Below are positions 17,409 to 26,212 of a DNA stretch of 64,000 nt, piece after piece (position 1 is the stretch's first letter; the number at the start of each line of letters is the position of its first letter). The stretch comes from Natribaculum luteum (GTDB taxonomy: Archaea > Halobacteriota > Halobacteria > Halobacteriales > Natrialbaceae): assembly GCF_023008545.1 (NCBI RefSeq), contig NZ_CP095397.1, positions 434,001-498,000 on the forward strand. Reading direction: 5' to 3'. The notes under the pieces are model-generated. The model made no database searches, was not told the origin of the DNA, and worked only from the letters and a program-made list of their open reading frames with translations. Both the position numbers and the translations under genes were made by a program.

Positions 17409-19594
17409 TGGTGAAGTTTCCTCCTGAAGTACCGTCGGGTGGCGATGCCCATCGCGAAGAAGGCGAGGACGACGCCGAGTAGAACGAGCGTCGTGCCCCA
17501 GCCGAAGGACTCCTCGGCTCCGACACCGGCGGTGATGATCGCGTACAGCTGGTAGGGGAGCGCACTGGCCCGCTCGAGCAGTGCCGGGTTGGAGACGTGG
17601 ACGAACGGCGGTGTGAGCCCCAACTCGACTGTGAAACTCGAGAGGACGCCGGGAGCCGCATTCGGGAAGTTCGGTCCGTTGAGAACGAGCAAGAGTGGTG
17701 CAGTTTCGCCTGCGATCCGACCGACGCCGAGGATAACCCCGGTGATAACGCCCGGCATCGCCGCAGGAATGACGACGCTTCTGATCGTGTCCCACTTCGA
17801 GACACCGAGGGCTGCGCTCGCGTCTCGGTACTCGTCGGGGACGCTTTTCATCGCCTCCCGGCTCGTGATGAGTACGAGTGGGAGTAACATGAAGCCCAGA
17901 ACGAGCTGGGCTGCGAATATCGAGGGGGCGCCACCGAACCGCGGGACGAGGAAGGCGAGACCGAATAGGCCAAAGACGATGCTCGGCGTGCTCCAGAGCC
18001 CGTTCGTGGCGATGTCGACCGCACGCGTGAACGCGCTGTCCTCGGCGTACTCGGTGAGGAAGACGGCAGCGCCGACGGCCAGAGGGACCGCGAATGCGAC
18101 GGCCCCGAGAACGATCCAGATCGTCCCAAGCATCGCGGGCATCACGCCTTTTTGGATTCCAAGGCCCTGAGACGGGTTCATCACGAAGGGCCAATCTACG
18201 GTTCCGCTGGGAACGATGCCGATCGAGGCCGTGCCAAGCGGAAAGCCAGTGACGGCAACGTGAAGACAGCTAAGGGCGAATGCCAACAGTGCGATATCTA
18301 CGATACGGGACAGTGGCGGAACCCACGTCGGGACGACGGACGTGTCGGACAGTTCGGCGATTCTGCTCGGGACGAGTACACCCATCGCAATCGCACCGAC
18401 CAGGATCGTGAGCGTCGGCACGATAGCGACACCCACGACGGCGAGTTCGGACCACGTGATCACCTCGATGAGCGCTGTCCCGACCAGAAGTCCAGTGGCG
18501 AGTCGCAGGCCCTCGTCGACTCTCCTACCGATATCGGTGTCGGGTTCCCATCCCGTGTTCGACCGACGGTGGACTCCGAGGTGGACAGCGCCGACGAGGA
18601 GACCCGGGACCGCACCGACGACAGTTGTCGGCTCGATCGTGACTGCGTAGCCGGATATCGGCTGCCCCGTACCAATCGTGTAGGCCAGTCCACCACCGAG
18701 GAGACCGATAAGAATCGCCACAGCGAGGTGGACGAACGCAACGATCTTGTCGGTCCCATCCGCCATAGCTGGTCGGACGGTACCGAACGTGACTACCAGG
18801 ACGAGCGCTGTCCCGAGGATCAGCAACGCCGTCCCGGCACCGATGGTCAGATTCTCGAGTACGACGGTGATGCCTCGTTCGAACACGAACACGAGGAGGA
18901 ACACGAGCACCGAGAGGACGAACAGTACGACCAGAGAAATCAACAGGAATGCCCCGTTCTGTCTACCCCGCGTGCCGAATCCCTCGTGGGCCGATGCACC
19001 AGCCCAGCCGGCGAGAAGGCTGCCGAGCATCGTCAGCGAGGGGATCACGATCGTCCCGGGGATGCTGGCATCGAACGCCTCGGGCTCCCAGGTCCACTCC
19101 GGAGTAATCAGACCTGCCAGGATGAAGACACCAACGAGACAGATAAACGCCGCGGCGGGAAGCGTCGCGCCGACGTCTTCTCGTGTACCGATCGTGAGGT
19201 ACCCGGCGAACATCCCCACGGGAACGGCGACGAGCCAGCCGATCCTGCCAAGGCCGACGGTGTTACTGACGAACAACCCTGTAGTAGTCATCCAGAGACC
19301 CGTCTGAACGAGTCCGACACCGAGCCCCGGTGTGCGATCGGGCGTCGTCCGCATCCCACCCCACCGAGAGAGAACACCCAGCGTTCCGGTCGCCACGCCC
19401 AGCGCGAAAACGCCTCCGCCAAAGTAGTTCGCCGCCGAGACGCTGCTGACGTGTCCATCGACCGGGATCCAGCCGAACAGCGTCCCCGCCGCGAGAACGA
19501 AGGCCGCAAACGCCCCGACGACGACGGCCATCGCGAACCGTTCGTAGGTCGTACCGCCATCGTTGACGAGTCGAACTTCGTGGGTGCCGCTCAT
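17405..19594 (-). CDS. pstA: phosphate ABC transporter permease PstA with a long N-terminal membrane extension
   Basis: A 729-residue membrane protein. The PstA permease core is the C-terminal 280 or so residues, with the cytoplasmic loop [45 protein letters not shown] that contacts PstB. The preceding roughly 430 residues hold about ten to twelve further hydrophobic segments separated by short loops and are absent from usual 280-300 residue PstA proteins. The reading frame is continuous and both ends overlap neighbours by 4 nt (with pstC and pstB), so the length is real. The role of the extension is unknown. Confidence 0.9.
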   Translation of the reverse strand: MSGTHEVRLVNDGGTTYERFAMAVVVGAFAAFVLAAGTLFGWIPVDGHVSSVSAANYFGGGVFALGVATGTLGVLSRWGGMRTTPDRTPGLGVGLVQTGLWMTTTGLFVSNTVGLGRIGWLVAVPVGMFAGYLTIGTREDVGATLPAAAFICLVGVFILAGLITPEWTWEPEAFDASIPGTIVIPSLTMLGSLLAGWAGASAHEGFGTRGRQNGAFLLISLVVLFVLSVLVFLLVFVFERGITVVLENLTIGAGTALLILGTALVLVVTFGTVRPAMADGTDKIVAFVHLAVAILIGLLGGGLAYTIGTGQPISGYAVTIEPTTVVGAVPGLLVGAVHLGVHRRSNTGWEPDTDIGRRVDEGLRLATGLLVGTALIEVITWSELAVVGVAIVPTLTILVGAIAMGVLVPSRIAELSDTSVVPTWVPPLSRIVDIALLAFALSCLHVAVTGFPLGTASIGIVPSGTVDWPFVMNPSQGLGIQKGVMPAMLGTIWIVLGAVAFAVPLAVGAAVFLTEYAEDSAFTRAVDIATNGLWSTPSIVFGLFGLAFLVPRFGGAPSIFAAQLVLGFMLLPLVLITSREAMKSVPDEYRDASAALGVSKWDTIRSVVIPAAMPGVITGVILGVGRIAGETAPLLLVLNGPNFPNAAPGVLSSFTVELGLTPPFVHVSNPALLERASALPYQLYAIITAGVGAEESFGWGTTLVLLGVVLAFFAMGIATRRYFRRKLHQ

Positions 19595-20700
19595 TGTCCC
19601 TCCTGCAGCTTGCGGTTCATCCGCTGTTCGATGAGCTGTGAGACGATGCCCAGTCCCGTGACGATCACCAGCAGGAAGACGCCAGCGGCAAACAGCGCGC
19701 TCCAGAACAGCTGTCCGGGCGTCACGTGTCCGTAGCTGGCGGCGATAAAGGTCGTGAGCGTCTCCGTGCTGTCGAAGACGTTGTACAGCTCCGGTTCAGG
19801 CAGTCGACGACTGTGCGAGATCATGACGGTTGCAGCCATGGTCTCACCGATCGCCCGACCGACTCCGAGCAGGACGGCCGCAGAGATTCCGGAGAACGCC
19901 GTCGGGATAGAGACACTCTTCATCGTCTGCCAGTCCGTCACACCCATCGCCACCGAGCCGTCCTTCATTTCCTCGGGAACGGCCGAGAGAGCATCTTCAG
20001 CCACGGAAACGACCGTGGGCAGTGCCATGAACCCGATGACCAGTCCGATGGCGAACAGCGCTCCGGGATTGATCGAGAGGAGATTGCCGACATACGGGTT
20101 GATGACCGTGAAGCCGATGAACCCGTACACGATCGATGGAATGCCAGCCAGGAGTTCGACCGCCGGCTTGACGATGTCACGGAGCCAGTCGGGGGCGATA
20201 TCGCTGATGAACAGCGCGCCCGCGATCCCAAACGGTGCCGCGACGAGGATCGCGATGGCCGTCGTGAGGGCGGTACCCCAGAACATCGGCACGAGTGAAA
20301 ACTGGCCCTGGGAGGCGCTCCATTCGGTCGAGCCGAACAGCCACACGAGCCCGAGGCCAGCGTGACGAAACACCGGGATCGCCTCGAGGACCAGAAACAC
20401 GGCGATGAGCCCGAGTGTCACGAACGTCGTCGCCGTCATCAAGAACGTCACCACCTTCGCCGTCAGTGCTTGTCGGACGCCCCAGCCGATCCCAGCGACC
20501 AGTAGGAAGCCGTACAGGAGTGTCACGGTCCAGGTCGACCGCAGGAGAAAGCCAGCAAACGCCCCGGTGATCAGAAGTATCTGTGCGGTCGCGAGAAGCA
20601 GACTCGGCCGATCCAAGTCCGCCGCCGTCCGAACAATCCTGGTCGTCCGGCGCTGCATCCATGGTATTGCTCGCAAAATGCTTGTGTGTATATCTAACAT
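19591..20700 (-). CDS. pstC: phosphate ABC transporter permease PstC
   Basis: A membrane protein of about 369 residues. Hydrophobic segments are followed by the periplasm-facing region NPYVGNLLSINPGALFAIGLVIGF and the PstB-contact loop GVTDWQTMKSVSIPTAFSGISAAVLLGVGRAIGETMAATVMI, diagnostic of PstC. The start is uncertain: ATG at 20700 (MLDIHTS), ATG at 20658 (MQRRTTR) and an upstream codon at 20733 are all in frame. It begins about 80 nt after pstS and overlaps pstA by 4 nt. Confidence 0.93.
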   Translation of the reverse strand: MLDIHTSILRAIPWMQRRTTRIVRTAADLDRPSLLLATAQILLITGAFAGFLLRSTWTVTLLYGFLLVAGIGWGVRQALTAKVVTFLMTATTFVTLGLIAVFLVLEAIPVFRHAGLGLVWLFGSTEWSASQGQFSLVPMFWGTALTTAIAILVAAPFGIAGALFISDIAPDWLRDIVKPAVELLAGIPSIVYGFIGFTVINPYVGNLLSINPGALFAIGLVIGFMALPTVVSVAEDALSAVPEEMKDGSVAMGVTDWQTMKSVSIPTAFSGISAAVLLGVGRAIGETMAATVMISHSRRLPEPELYNVFDSTETLTTFIAASYGHVTPGQLFWSALFAAGVFLLVIVTGLGIVSQLIEQRMNRKLQEGQ

Positions 20701-20780
20701 GATGAGTCGGAGAGGTGTCTCTCGATTCAGCACCCGGTTAGCCCGTACGGCGATCGGATGAGAACCTCACTCGCCTGGAA

Positions 20781-21911
20781 TTAGGCCTGATCCGCGAGCT
20801 TCGCACGCTCTTCCTCGCGGCGCTCCGGTGGGAGCTTGAAGTAGTTGTTCGGCTCGACGAAGTACTGCTGACCGAAGTCCGAGAGAATCATGTTGATGAA
20901 TGCGCTCTCACGCTCGTCGGTTCCCTCGAAGGTGTAACAGTGGAGGTCGCGGCTGAGTGGGTAGCCCTTCGCACCGAGGTTCTTGCCATACTCGTAGAGC
21001 GTGCCGTCGAGTTCGAGGCCGATAGGCGGCGTGGCACCATCGGGTTCGACGAACGCGAGTGCGATGTAGGCGATGGCGTTGTCGTTCTGCTCGACGAGGG
21101 TCGCCACCTGCTGGTTCTGTCCCTTGCGAGTATCGGGTTCGATCGGTTCGTCGGGGTCGCCGTAGAGATTGGCTCGGAACGCGGTGTCGGTGCCGGAGTC
21201 CTCCGCACGGCCGATCGCGTAGATGTCCTTGTTGGGCCCACCGAGTTCGCTCCAGTTGGTGATCTCCTGCTTGTAGATCGCCCGGAGTTCGTCTCCCGTG
21301 ATCTGAGTCACGCCTGCGTCGTAGATCTCCCGGCTTACGACGATGGGCTGGCCGTCGACGCCGACGACGTGGTCGACGATGTCGTCCATCGCCTCGTGGT
21401 CGGAGCCGAGGATCGACTCGGCCGTCGAGCTGGCGTCACCGATATCGACGCGATCGTTGATGACACCCTCGACGCCGGTGCCGGAGTGGCTGAGCGCCAC
21501 CTGCGTCTGGAACGGGGGGACACTGCGCTCTCCTGTCGCCTCGAAGCCGTAGAGGCCGGCCCAGTAGTCGGCGAGGTTCTCGTCCGTGTCGATGTCGTAC
21601 TGGCCGGGACCCCAGTACTCCTGGTCGTCCGCCGGCGGATTACCGTTCCACAGCGACGAGGCCAGATTGGTAATCGGGTACACCGTTGAGGAACCGTCAG
21701 CGGTCAGTGACGAGGGATTCGAGTTGTTCCCTGAGGATTCGTCGGTTGCGCCGGCACCGTCGTCGGAATTGCCGCCGTTCGAATCAGACGTGTTCGTCTC
21801 CGAGCCTTGACTCGAACACCCTGCGAGCGTTGCAGCACCGGCCGCGCCCGAAGCGAGCATAAATTTCCGCCGCGATACCAGGTCGGACAGACGCTCTGAG
21901 TCTTGCACCAT
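20781..21911 (-). CDS. pstS: phosphate-binding lipoprotein PstS
   Basis: A 376-residue substrate-binding protein that captures phosphate outside the cell for PstCAB. The N terminus has a Tat motif (SRRKFMLASG) and the lipobox LAGC, so it is exported folded and lipid-anchored. A Ser/Asn/Asp-rich tether (about 33-65) precedes the binding domain, which begins DGSSTVYPIT, the classic PstS phosphate-loop start; SHSGTGVEGVI carries the second anion-binding loop. ATG at 21911 is preferred over a GTG at 21914. It is the first gene of the operon. Confidence 0.95.
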   Translation of the reverse strand: MVQDSERLSDLVSRRKFMLASGAAGAATLAGCSSQGSETNTSDSNGGNSDDGAGATDESSGNNSNPSSLTADGSSTVYPITNLASSLWNGNPPADDQEYWGPGQYDIDTDENLADYWAGLYGFEATGERSVPPFQTQVALSHSGTGVEGVINDRVDIGDASSTAESILGSDHEAMDDIVDHVVGVDGQPIVVSREIYDAGVTQITGDELRAIYKQEITNWSELGGPNKDIYAIGRAEDSGTDTAFRANLYGDPDEPIEPDTRKGQNQQVATLVEQNDNAIAYIALAFVEPDGATPPIGLELDGTLYEYGKNLGAKGYPLSRDLHCYTFEGTDERESAFINMILSDFGQQYFVEPNNYFKLPPERREEERAKLADQA

Positions 21912-21942
21912 CACCTGAAGCCAGACGAATCTGTACTAAAGC

Positions 21943-21991
21943 GGTTTATAATAGGGGTATTGCCCGATAAGACAGGTACGAACCGACCTGT
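21943..21991 (-). promoter_or_regulatory. pst operon promoter and candidate operator
   Basis: Read on the minus strand, CCTATTATAAACC (21943-21955) is an excellent TATA box about 32 nt before the pstS start. Just upstream is the inverted repeat ACAGGT-N8-ACCTGT (21972-21977 and 21986-21991). Its position next to the TATA box suits an activator or repressor site for phosphate control. A second AT-rich stretch lies at 22014-22032. Confidence 0.55.
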
Positions 21992-22157
21992 TGGACTCTG
22001 AAGAGTATGGGCGCATATAGTTGGATATATAGCAGTCCGTTTGACTGTCTCTCTTCCATACATCGGCACACTCGAGACGCCCCCAGCGGCGACAGCCGTC
22101 GAGACGTGATCGAGTGTGCAGTGGCCGTTGTCCGACAGTATACCAACTGAAACGATT
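21992..22157. other. intergenic sequence upstream of the pst promoter
   Basis: No gene is supported. It contains AT-rich stretches at 22014-22032 (GCATATAGTTGGATATATAGC), which could serve as a second promoter. The pst promoter/operator is to the left and the family 1 palindromic element to the right. Confidence 0.35.
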
Positions 22158-22243
22158 GATACGGTCTGCTGTCCCTATTTTCCGCAGCGACCGCGCCCCC
22201 TCGGGCGGTCGCTGCGGGACGGACGTACAGCGGTCCGTATGAC
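22158..22243. repeat. short palindromic element, family 1, copy 2
   Basis: GATACGGTCTGCTGT (22158-22172) and its near complement ACAGCGGTCCGTATGAC (22227-22243) bracket a perfect 12-bp hairpin, CGCAGCGACCGC (22183-22194) with GCGGTCGCTGCG (22205-22216) and a 10-nt loop. The outer arms match those of the element at 12544-12627. A further hairpin follows outside it, GCGACCAGT (22261-22269) with ACTGGTCGC (22289-22297). Confidence 0.5.
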
Positions 22244-22297
22244 ACACTGCTCGCAGCGCAGCGACCAGTGCTTGCGGCTCTCGCCAGTACTGGTCGC

Positions 22298-22765
22298 CGA
22301 GTCGCGAGTCGGTGTGCAATGACTGTCAGTGGCTACTATAGCTATCCCCGGAGCGTGGGGGACACAGTTGCGCCACGCCGGCCCGGTCGCCTCGAGAGTC
22401 CACCGTGGTCGATCCAGGCACGGATTGCCGCCAGTTTCGACTCGAACGGCGGGTTCCAGGCCAATCGAGGGGTCCGACGGCCGAGTCGTGGATCCGCCGT
22501 CGGCGATGCAGGCAAACCTCGCCTCGCTCGCACAGCCGCGGAAGAAACTGACCCTGTGAGCGCGGTTTAGACCGGTGCGAGTGAAGGCGCTGACGAGATG
22601 ATCGACCAGAGACTGACCGACGCTCGATCGCGAGTACGCCCGGGAGGTGCGTCACCGTGAGCGGTGGCAATGACGCTGGCGAAGAACCCGACGACGGCCA
22701 CCTCGAAGAGGTCCCCAACGGGAGCGGCTGCACCGAGATCTGGGAACACCTCGCGAAGCGACAGG
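22298..22765. other. non-coding or decayed sequence before the trpD-like pseudogene
   Basis: About 470 bp in which no frame looks like a maintained gene. The missing N-terminal third of the trpD-like pseudogene would be expected in the right half but no similarity could be recognised by eye. A frame ending ASLAQPRKKLTL at 22559 is unassigned. Confidence 0.35.
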
Positions 22766-23515
22766 AAGACGACGACGGCGCTTTTGGGCGTCGGGGCCGG
22801 CCTGGTCGTCGCAGCGGCCGGCACGCCGGTCGTCGCCCACAGTGGGCCGTCGATACCCGCAACGTACGGGACGACCTACCGGGACGTCCTCGCCGAACTC
22901 GGGGTCGATACGGACCTCGCACCCTCCGAGAGCGCCGCGATGGTCGACGAGGTCGGCTTCTACTACCAGCCCCGCTTTACTCCCCGGTGCACGACCTCCT
23001 CGAGACTCGCGAACGGATGGGCGTCCGGACCGTCCTCAACACGATCGAGACGGTGGCGAATCCGGCGGACGCCTCGACGCACGTCGGTAGCTTCTACCAT
23101 CTCTCCTTCGCAAAGCGGCTCGCAGAGACGGTCGCGGCGAGCGAGACCGTCGGGTTCGACCGGGTGCTCCTGGTCCAGGGACTCGAGGGCTACGACGACG
23201 TCCGGCCGGGCGAGACGACGAGCGCCGAGTTCGACGGCGAGTTCGGAGAGCGAGACCTCGTGATCGACTCGTGGACACGTGAGCATCTGAGCATCGACGA
23301 CGTTGCCGCTGAATCGGCCCGGATCACCGAGGCAGTTCTCGCGGGCGAGCGCGACGACGCGTTCGCAACCGCGATCGCACAGAACGCTGGCCTGCGGATC
23401 TACGCGGGCGGCGACGCCGGGACGGTCGGCGAAGATAATCGAACGCGCACGCGAGGTGCTCGAGGACGGTCGCGCCGTGGAGCGACTCGCTCGCCTGCGC
23501 GCGTTCGAGCCATGA
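22766..23515 (+). pseudogene. decayed anthranilate phosphoribosyltransferase-like (TrpD-like) gene
   Basis: Three collinear pieces in two frames resemble the haloarchaeal orphan TrpD-like family. Piece 1 (frame of 22766) reads TALLGVGAGLVVAAAGTPVVAHSG through FYYQPRF. Near 22978-22986, in a C-run, the frame shifts to piece 2, VHDLLETRERMGVRTVLNTIETVANPADASTHVGSFYHL through SARITEAVLAGERDDAFA. Near 23430 it shifts again to piece 3, IIERAREVLEDGRAVERLARLRAFEP, ending at TGA 23513-23515. The N-terminal third is missing. The remnant ends in an ATGA overlap with the next gene, so they once formed an operon. Confidence 0.75.
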
Positions 23516-23834
23516 CGGACCCTCTCGAGGTCGGCGAGACGGACGCGCCGCCGGTCGAGACGAAACCGTACAAACACGTCTTCGAGGCAAGCCGGTGTTT
23601 CGGCGCGGGTCGGTGTGCGGAGGTGGAGACCAACTGGGCGCTGAACCTCGAGACGGGCCTCGCAGAACCTCGCGCGTACTTTTTCGACGAGGACGACCTC
23701 GCGGAGAACGTGGCGGCAACCGAGGTCTGTCCGGCGAAAACGGTGACGGCGCGATCCACGTGATCGACCGCCAGACAGGCGGGGAGCTCGCCCCCGACCC
23801 GCACGGGGACGGTACGCCGAGCGTCGACTGGTGA
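23512..23834 (+). pseudogene. frameshifted 3Fe-4S-type ferredoxin-like gene
   Basis: The frame from ATG 23512 gives a ferredoxin-like start with the cluster motif CFGAGRC (C-x5-C) and later the third ligand in VCPAK, then runs into a premature stop at 23763. The +1 frame continues the protein as NGDGAIHVIDRQTGGELAPDPHGDGTPSVDW to 23834. One missing A in the run at 23737-23740 (GCGAAAACGG) would restore a protein of about 107 residues. All three Cys precede the shift, so a truncated product might still bind a cluster. A base-calling error is possible, but its operon partner is also broken. Confidence 0.65.
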
Positions 23835-23877
23835 TCCCGTCGTAATCGCTTTCTCCCTCGCTCGCGAGGTCTCGAGC

Positions 23878-24705
23878 ATGACCGACCTCGCAGACCGGGA
23901 GTGGCGGGTCATCAGGGACGAGCCGCGGGACGGACCGATGCAGATGGCACTCGAGGAAGTCGCCGGGGAGACGGCACTCGAGGAGGACGTCAGGACGGTC
24001 CGCGTCTACTCGTGGGAACCGAGCACGCTCTCGCTTGGCTACCGGCAGGAACCCGAGACGGTCGACTGGGACTTCTGCGAGCGGGAAGGGATCGGCGTCA
24101 CTCGCCGCCAGACCGGCGGCGGCGGGATCTACCACGACTCGTACGCCGACATCTCGTATACGATCGTCGCGCCCGCCGCGGAGGTTCCCGGAGATCTGAT
24201 GGAGTGTTACGGCCTGTTCTGCGAGCCGATCCTCGCAGCCCTGGAGCGGATGGGCGTCGACGCCGACTTCGCCAGCGAAGCGCAGGCAGCGATCTACCAG
24301 CCGTCGTGTTACCTGCGGGACATCCACCCGGCACACGACGTCGTCGCCGATGGGCAGAAGATCAGCGGCAACGCCCAGTACCGCCAGCGCGACGTCGTGA
24401 TCCAGCACGGCTCGATCAGCTACGACCTCGAGCCACAGCGACACCTCGGAGTCTTCGCCGGCCACGACGTCTCGACCGAGACGTTCACCGATCGGGTGAC
24501 GAGCATCCGCGAGCAGGCCGGGATCAACCGTGAGGAGGCCGTCGAGACGATCGTCGACGCGCTCGCGAAGTGGTGTGACGCCGACGCCGGGTCCTGGTGC
24601 GAGGGCGAACTCGAGGACGCGCGCGCCCTTGCCGCCCGCAAGTATGGCACCGACGCGTGGCGTCGCAGGCGGGAAGTGCTCGATGCGGGCGAGCGCCCGA
24701 AGTAG
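23878..24705 (+). CDS. lipoate-protein ligase A family protein
   Basis: A 275-residue member of the BPL/LplA/LipB fold, which attaches lipoate or octanoate to carrier domains of 2-oxoacid dehydrogenases or the glycine cleavage H protein. The binding motif RRQTGGGGIYHD is near residues 76-87 and the catalytic Lys lies in GQKISGNAQYR near 160-170. A small C-terminal region resembles the accessory part that some archaeal ligases carry as a separate protein. Substrate could also be biotin, but RRxxGGG with KISGNAQ favours lipoate. It stands just after the broken ferredoxin gene. Confidence 0.85.
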   Translation: MTDLADREWRVIRDEPRDGPMQMALEEVAGETALEEDVRTVRVYSWEPSTLSLGYRQEPETVDWDFCEREGIGVTRRQTGGGGIYHDSYADISYTIVAPAAEVPGDLMECYGLFCEPILAALERMGVDADFASEAQAAIYQPSCYLRDIHPAHDVVADGQKISGNAQYRQRDVVIQHGSISYDLEPQRHLGVFAGHDVSTETFTDRVTSIREQAGINREEAVETIVDALAKWCDADAGSWCEGELEDARALAARKYGTDAWRRRREVLDAGERPK

Positions 24706-24784
24706 ATCGAGGCGGGCGAACACCCGGAGCAGACGCTCGAGCAGGTTCGAAGTACCTTTCATCGCCCGGTACTGACACCGTGCC

Positions 24785-25654
24785 ATGAACGTCGGTGCAC
24801 ACGTTTCGATCTCCGGATCGCGCGTCTCATCGGACGAGGAGACGCCGCCGTACGACGACATCCGCAACGCCGTCTGCCGACAGGTCGCCTTCGGCGGCAA
24901 CTGCGGGCAGATCTTCACCACCTCGCCGCAGGTCTGGGCCAAACCCGAAATCTCCGCGGAGGCCGCCGCAGGCTTTCGGGAGGAAAGCGACGAAAAACTC
25001 GAGGGGCCGTGGGTGATCCACTCGTCGTACCTGGTCAACCTCTGTACGCCCAAAGAGGATCTCCGCCGGAAGTCCAAAGAGAGCATGCAGGCCGAACTCG
25101 ACGCCGCCGACACACTGGGAATTCCGTACGTAAACGTCCACCTCGGCGCCCACACGGGCGCGGGCGTCGAGGGCGGGCTCGACAACGCGGCAGGCGTCAT
25201 CGACGACCTCGACGTTCCCGAGGGCGTGACGATCCTGATCGAGTCCGACGCCGGCAGCGGCACCAAACTCGGCGGCGAGTTCGACCACCTCGCGGGAATC
25301 ATCGACCGCACCGAGACCGACATCGGAATCTGCATCGACACCGCCCACACGCTGGTCGCGGGCAACGACCTCACCACGCCCGAGGCCGTCGACGAGACCG
25401 TCGGCCGGTTCGACGACGTGGTCGGCCTCGAGTACCTCGAGTACATCCACCTCAACGACTCGAAACACGACGTGGGCACCCACAAGGACGAACACGCCCA
25501 CATCGGCGAGGGTTACATCGGCGAGGACGGCATGCGCGCGATCGTGAACCATCCCGACCTTCGGGACCTGCCCTTTGCGCTCGAGACGCCCACCGAGGAC
25601 GGCCGCGGCTTCGCCTGGAACATCCAGAAGGTCAAAGAGTTGCGCGAGGAGTGA
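24785..25654 (+). CDS. nfo: deoxyribonuclease IV (AP endonuclease IV)
   Basis: A 289-residue TIM-barrel apurinic/apyrimidinic endonuclease of base-excision repair. It opens with VGAHVSISG and carries the trinuclear zinc ligand segments [28 protein letters not shown] and [22 protein letters not shown]. Length and order match the family. The ATG at 24785 is preceded by a spacer with no gene (24706-24784). A family-2 palindromic sequence begins three bases after the stop. Confidence 0.96.
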   Translation: MNVGAHVSISGSRVSSDEETPPYDDIRNAVCRQVAFGGNCGQIFTTSPQVWAKPEISAEAAAGFREESDEKLEGPWVIHSSYLVNLCTPKEDLRRKSKESMQAELDAADTLGIPYVNVHLGAHTGAGVEGGLDNAAGVIDDLDVPEGVTILIESDAGSGTKLGGEFDHLAGIIDRTETDIGICIDTAHTLVAGNDLTTPEAVDETVGRFDDVVGLEYLEYIHLNDSKHDVGTHKDEHAHIGEGYIGEDGMRAIVNHPDLRDLPFALETPTEDGRGFAWNIQKVKELREE

Positions 25655-25656
25655 GA

Positions 25657-25714
25657 TACCGGACAACGGTCAGGACGTACCCGATATCGAGTCGGTCGCC
25701 GCTGGCAACAGCGG
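25657..25714. repeat. palindromic element, family 2, copy B (partial)
   Basis: GGACAACGGTCAG at 25661-25673 and GTCGCCGCTGGCAACAGCG at 25695-25713 match the left arm and central hairpin of the element at 13147-13256, with the same order. A clear right arm was not found, so the copy may be partial. The CCGCTGGCAACAGCGG part forms a hairpin directly downstream of nfo. Confidence 0.4.
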
Positions 25715-25820
25715 ATGACGACAGTTGCCGAGCACGATAGTCGCGAGCGCGTACGTGACGTCTCGGCGACCGCTCGGGCGGCTGACAGCGATCGGACAGA
25801 GTGGTCGTCGCCCGGTCAGG

Positions 25821-25838
25821 GTGCCCCATACGGGGCAC
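25821..25838. terminator. hairpin between convergent genes
   Basis: GTGCCCC-ATAC-GGGGCAC is a perfect 7-bp stem lying between the end of nfo and the end of the small gene at 25881. A terminator role is inferred from location; no T-run follows. Confidence 0.35.
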
Positions 25839-25880
25839 GCGCCCTCTCTATTGATCGCCAACGATGGTGCGTTCCGTTCG

Positions 25881-26159
25881 CTACTCGTCTTCGAGCGCGG
25901 CTGCGATCGCCTCGAGTTCTGCCTTTCGGAACGGACGCTCGGCACTGGCCGGATCGTCTTCGTCGATGACGCCGATTTTCCAGAGGATACCCGCACGCAT
26001 CTGCGGTTTCGAGGGACGGTCGTCCGTGTCGACGTCGTAGTCGACGGCGTCACAGATCGCAGCCAGGGCCTCTTTCGTGAAGGCCGTCGACTCGATGCGT
26101 TCGTATCGTCCAACGGCCTGTCGGATCTCGTTCCGGAGGTCGTCGACAGTTTGTGCCAT
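25881..26159 (-). CDS. small conserved haloarchaeal protein of unknown function
   Basis: A 92-residue acidic protein beginning MAQTVDDLRNEIRQAVGRY. It is predicted all-helical, with a conserved-looking middle SKPQMRAGILWKIGVIDEDDP and no Cys, signal peptide or membrane segment. I do not recognise a named family. Codon use and acidity are those of its neighbours. The Met at 26159 has an AT-rich stretch upstream (minus strand), and the longer frame to 26558 is antisense to the methyltransferase gene. Confidence 0.75.
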   Translation of the reverse strand: MAQTVDDLRNEIRQAVGRYERIESTAFTKEALAAICDAVDYDVDTDDRPSKPQMRAGILWKIGVIDEDDPASAERPFRKAELEAIAAALEDE

Positions 26160-26212
26160 AGCTCCGTAGAGCGGCCGTTTCACACTTAAATGATCGCCAT
26201 CGGTCCCTCGAG

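Noticed and set aside
22963-25503. An 846-codon open frame on the minus strand
   Set aside because: It lies antisense to the trpD-like remnant, ferredoxin, lipoate ligase and endonuclease IV, all with clear homology on the plus strand. Its Arg/Asp/Val-rich composition is the usual shadow of high-GC haloarchaeal genes.
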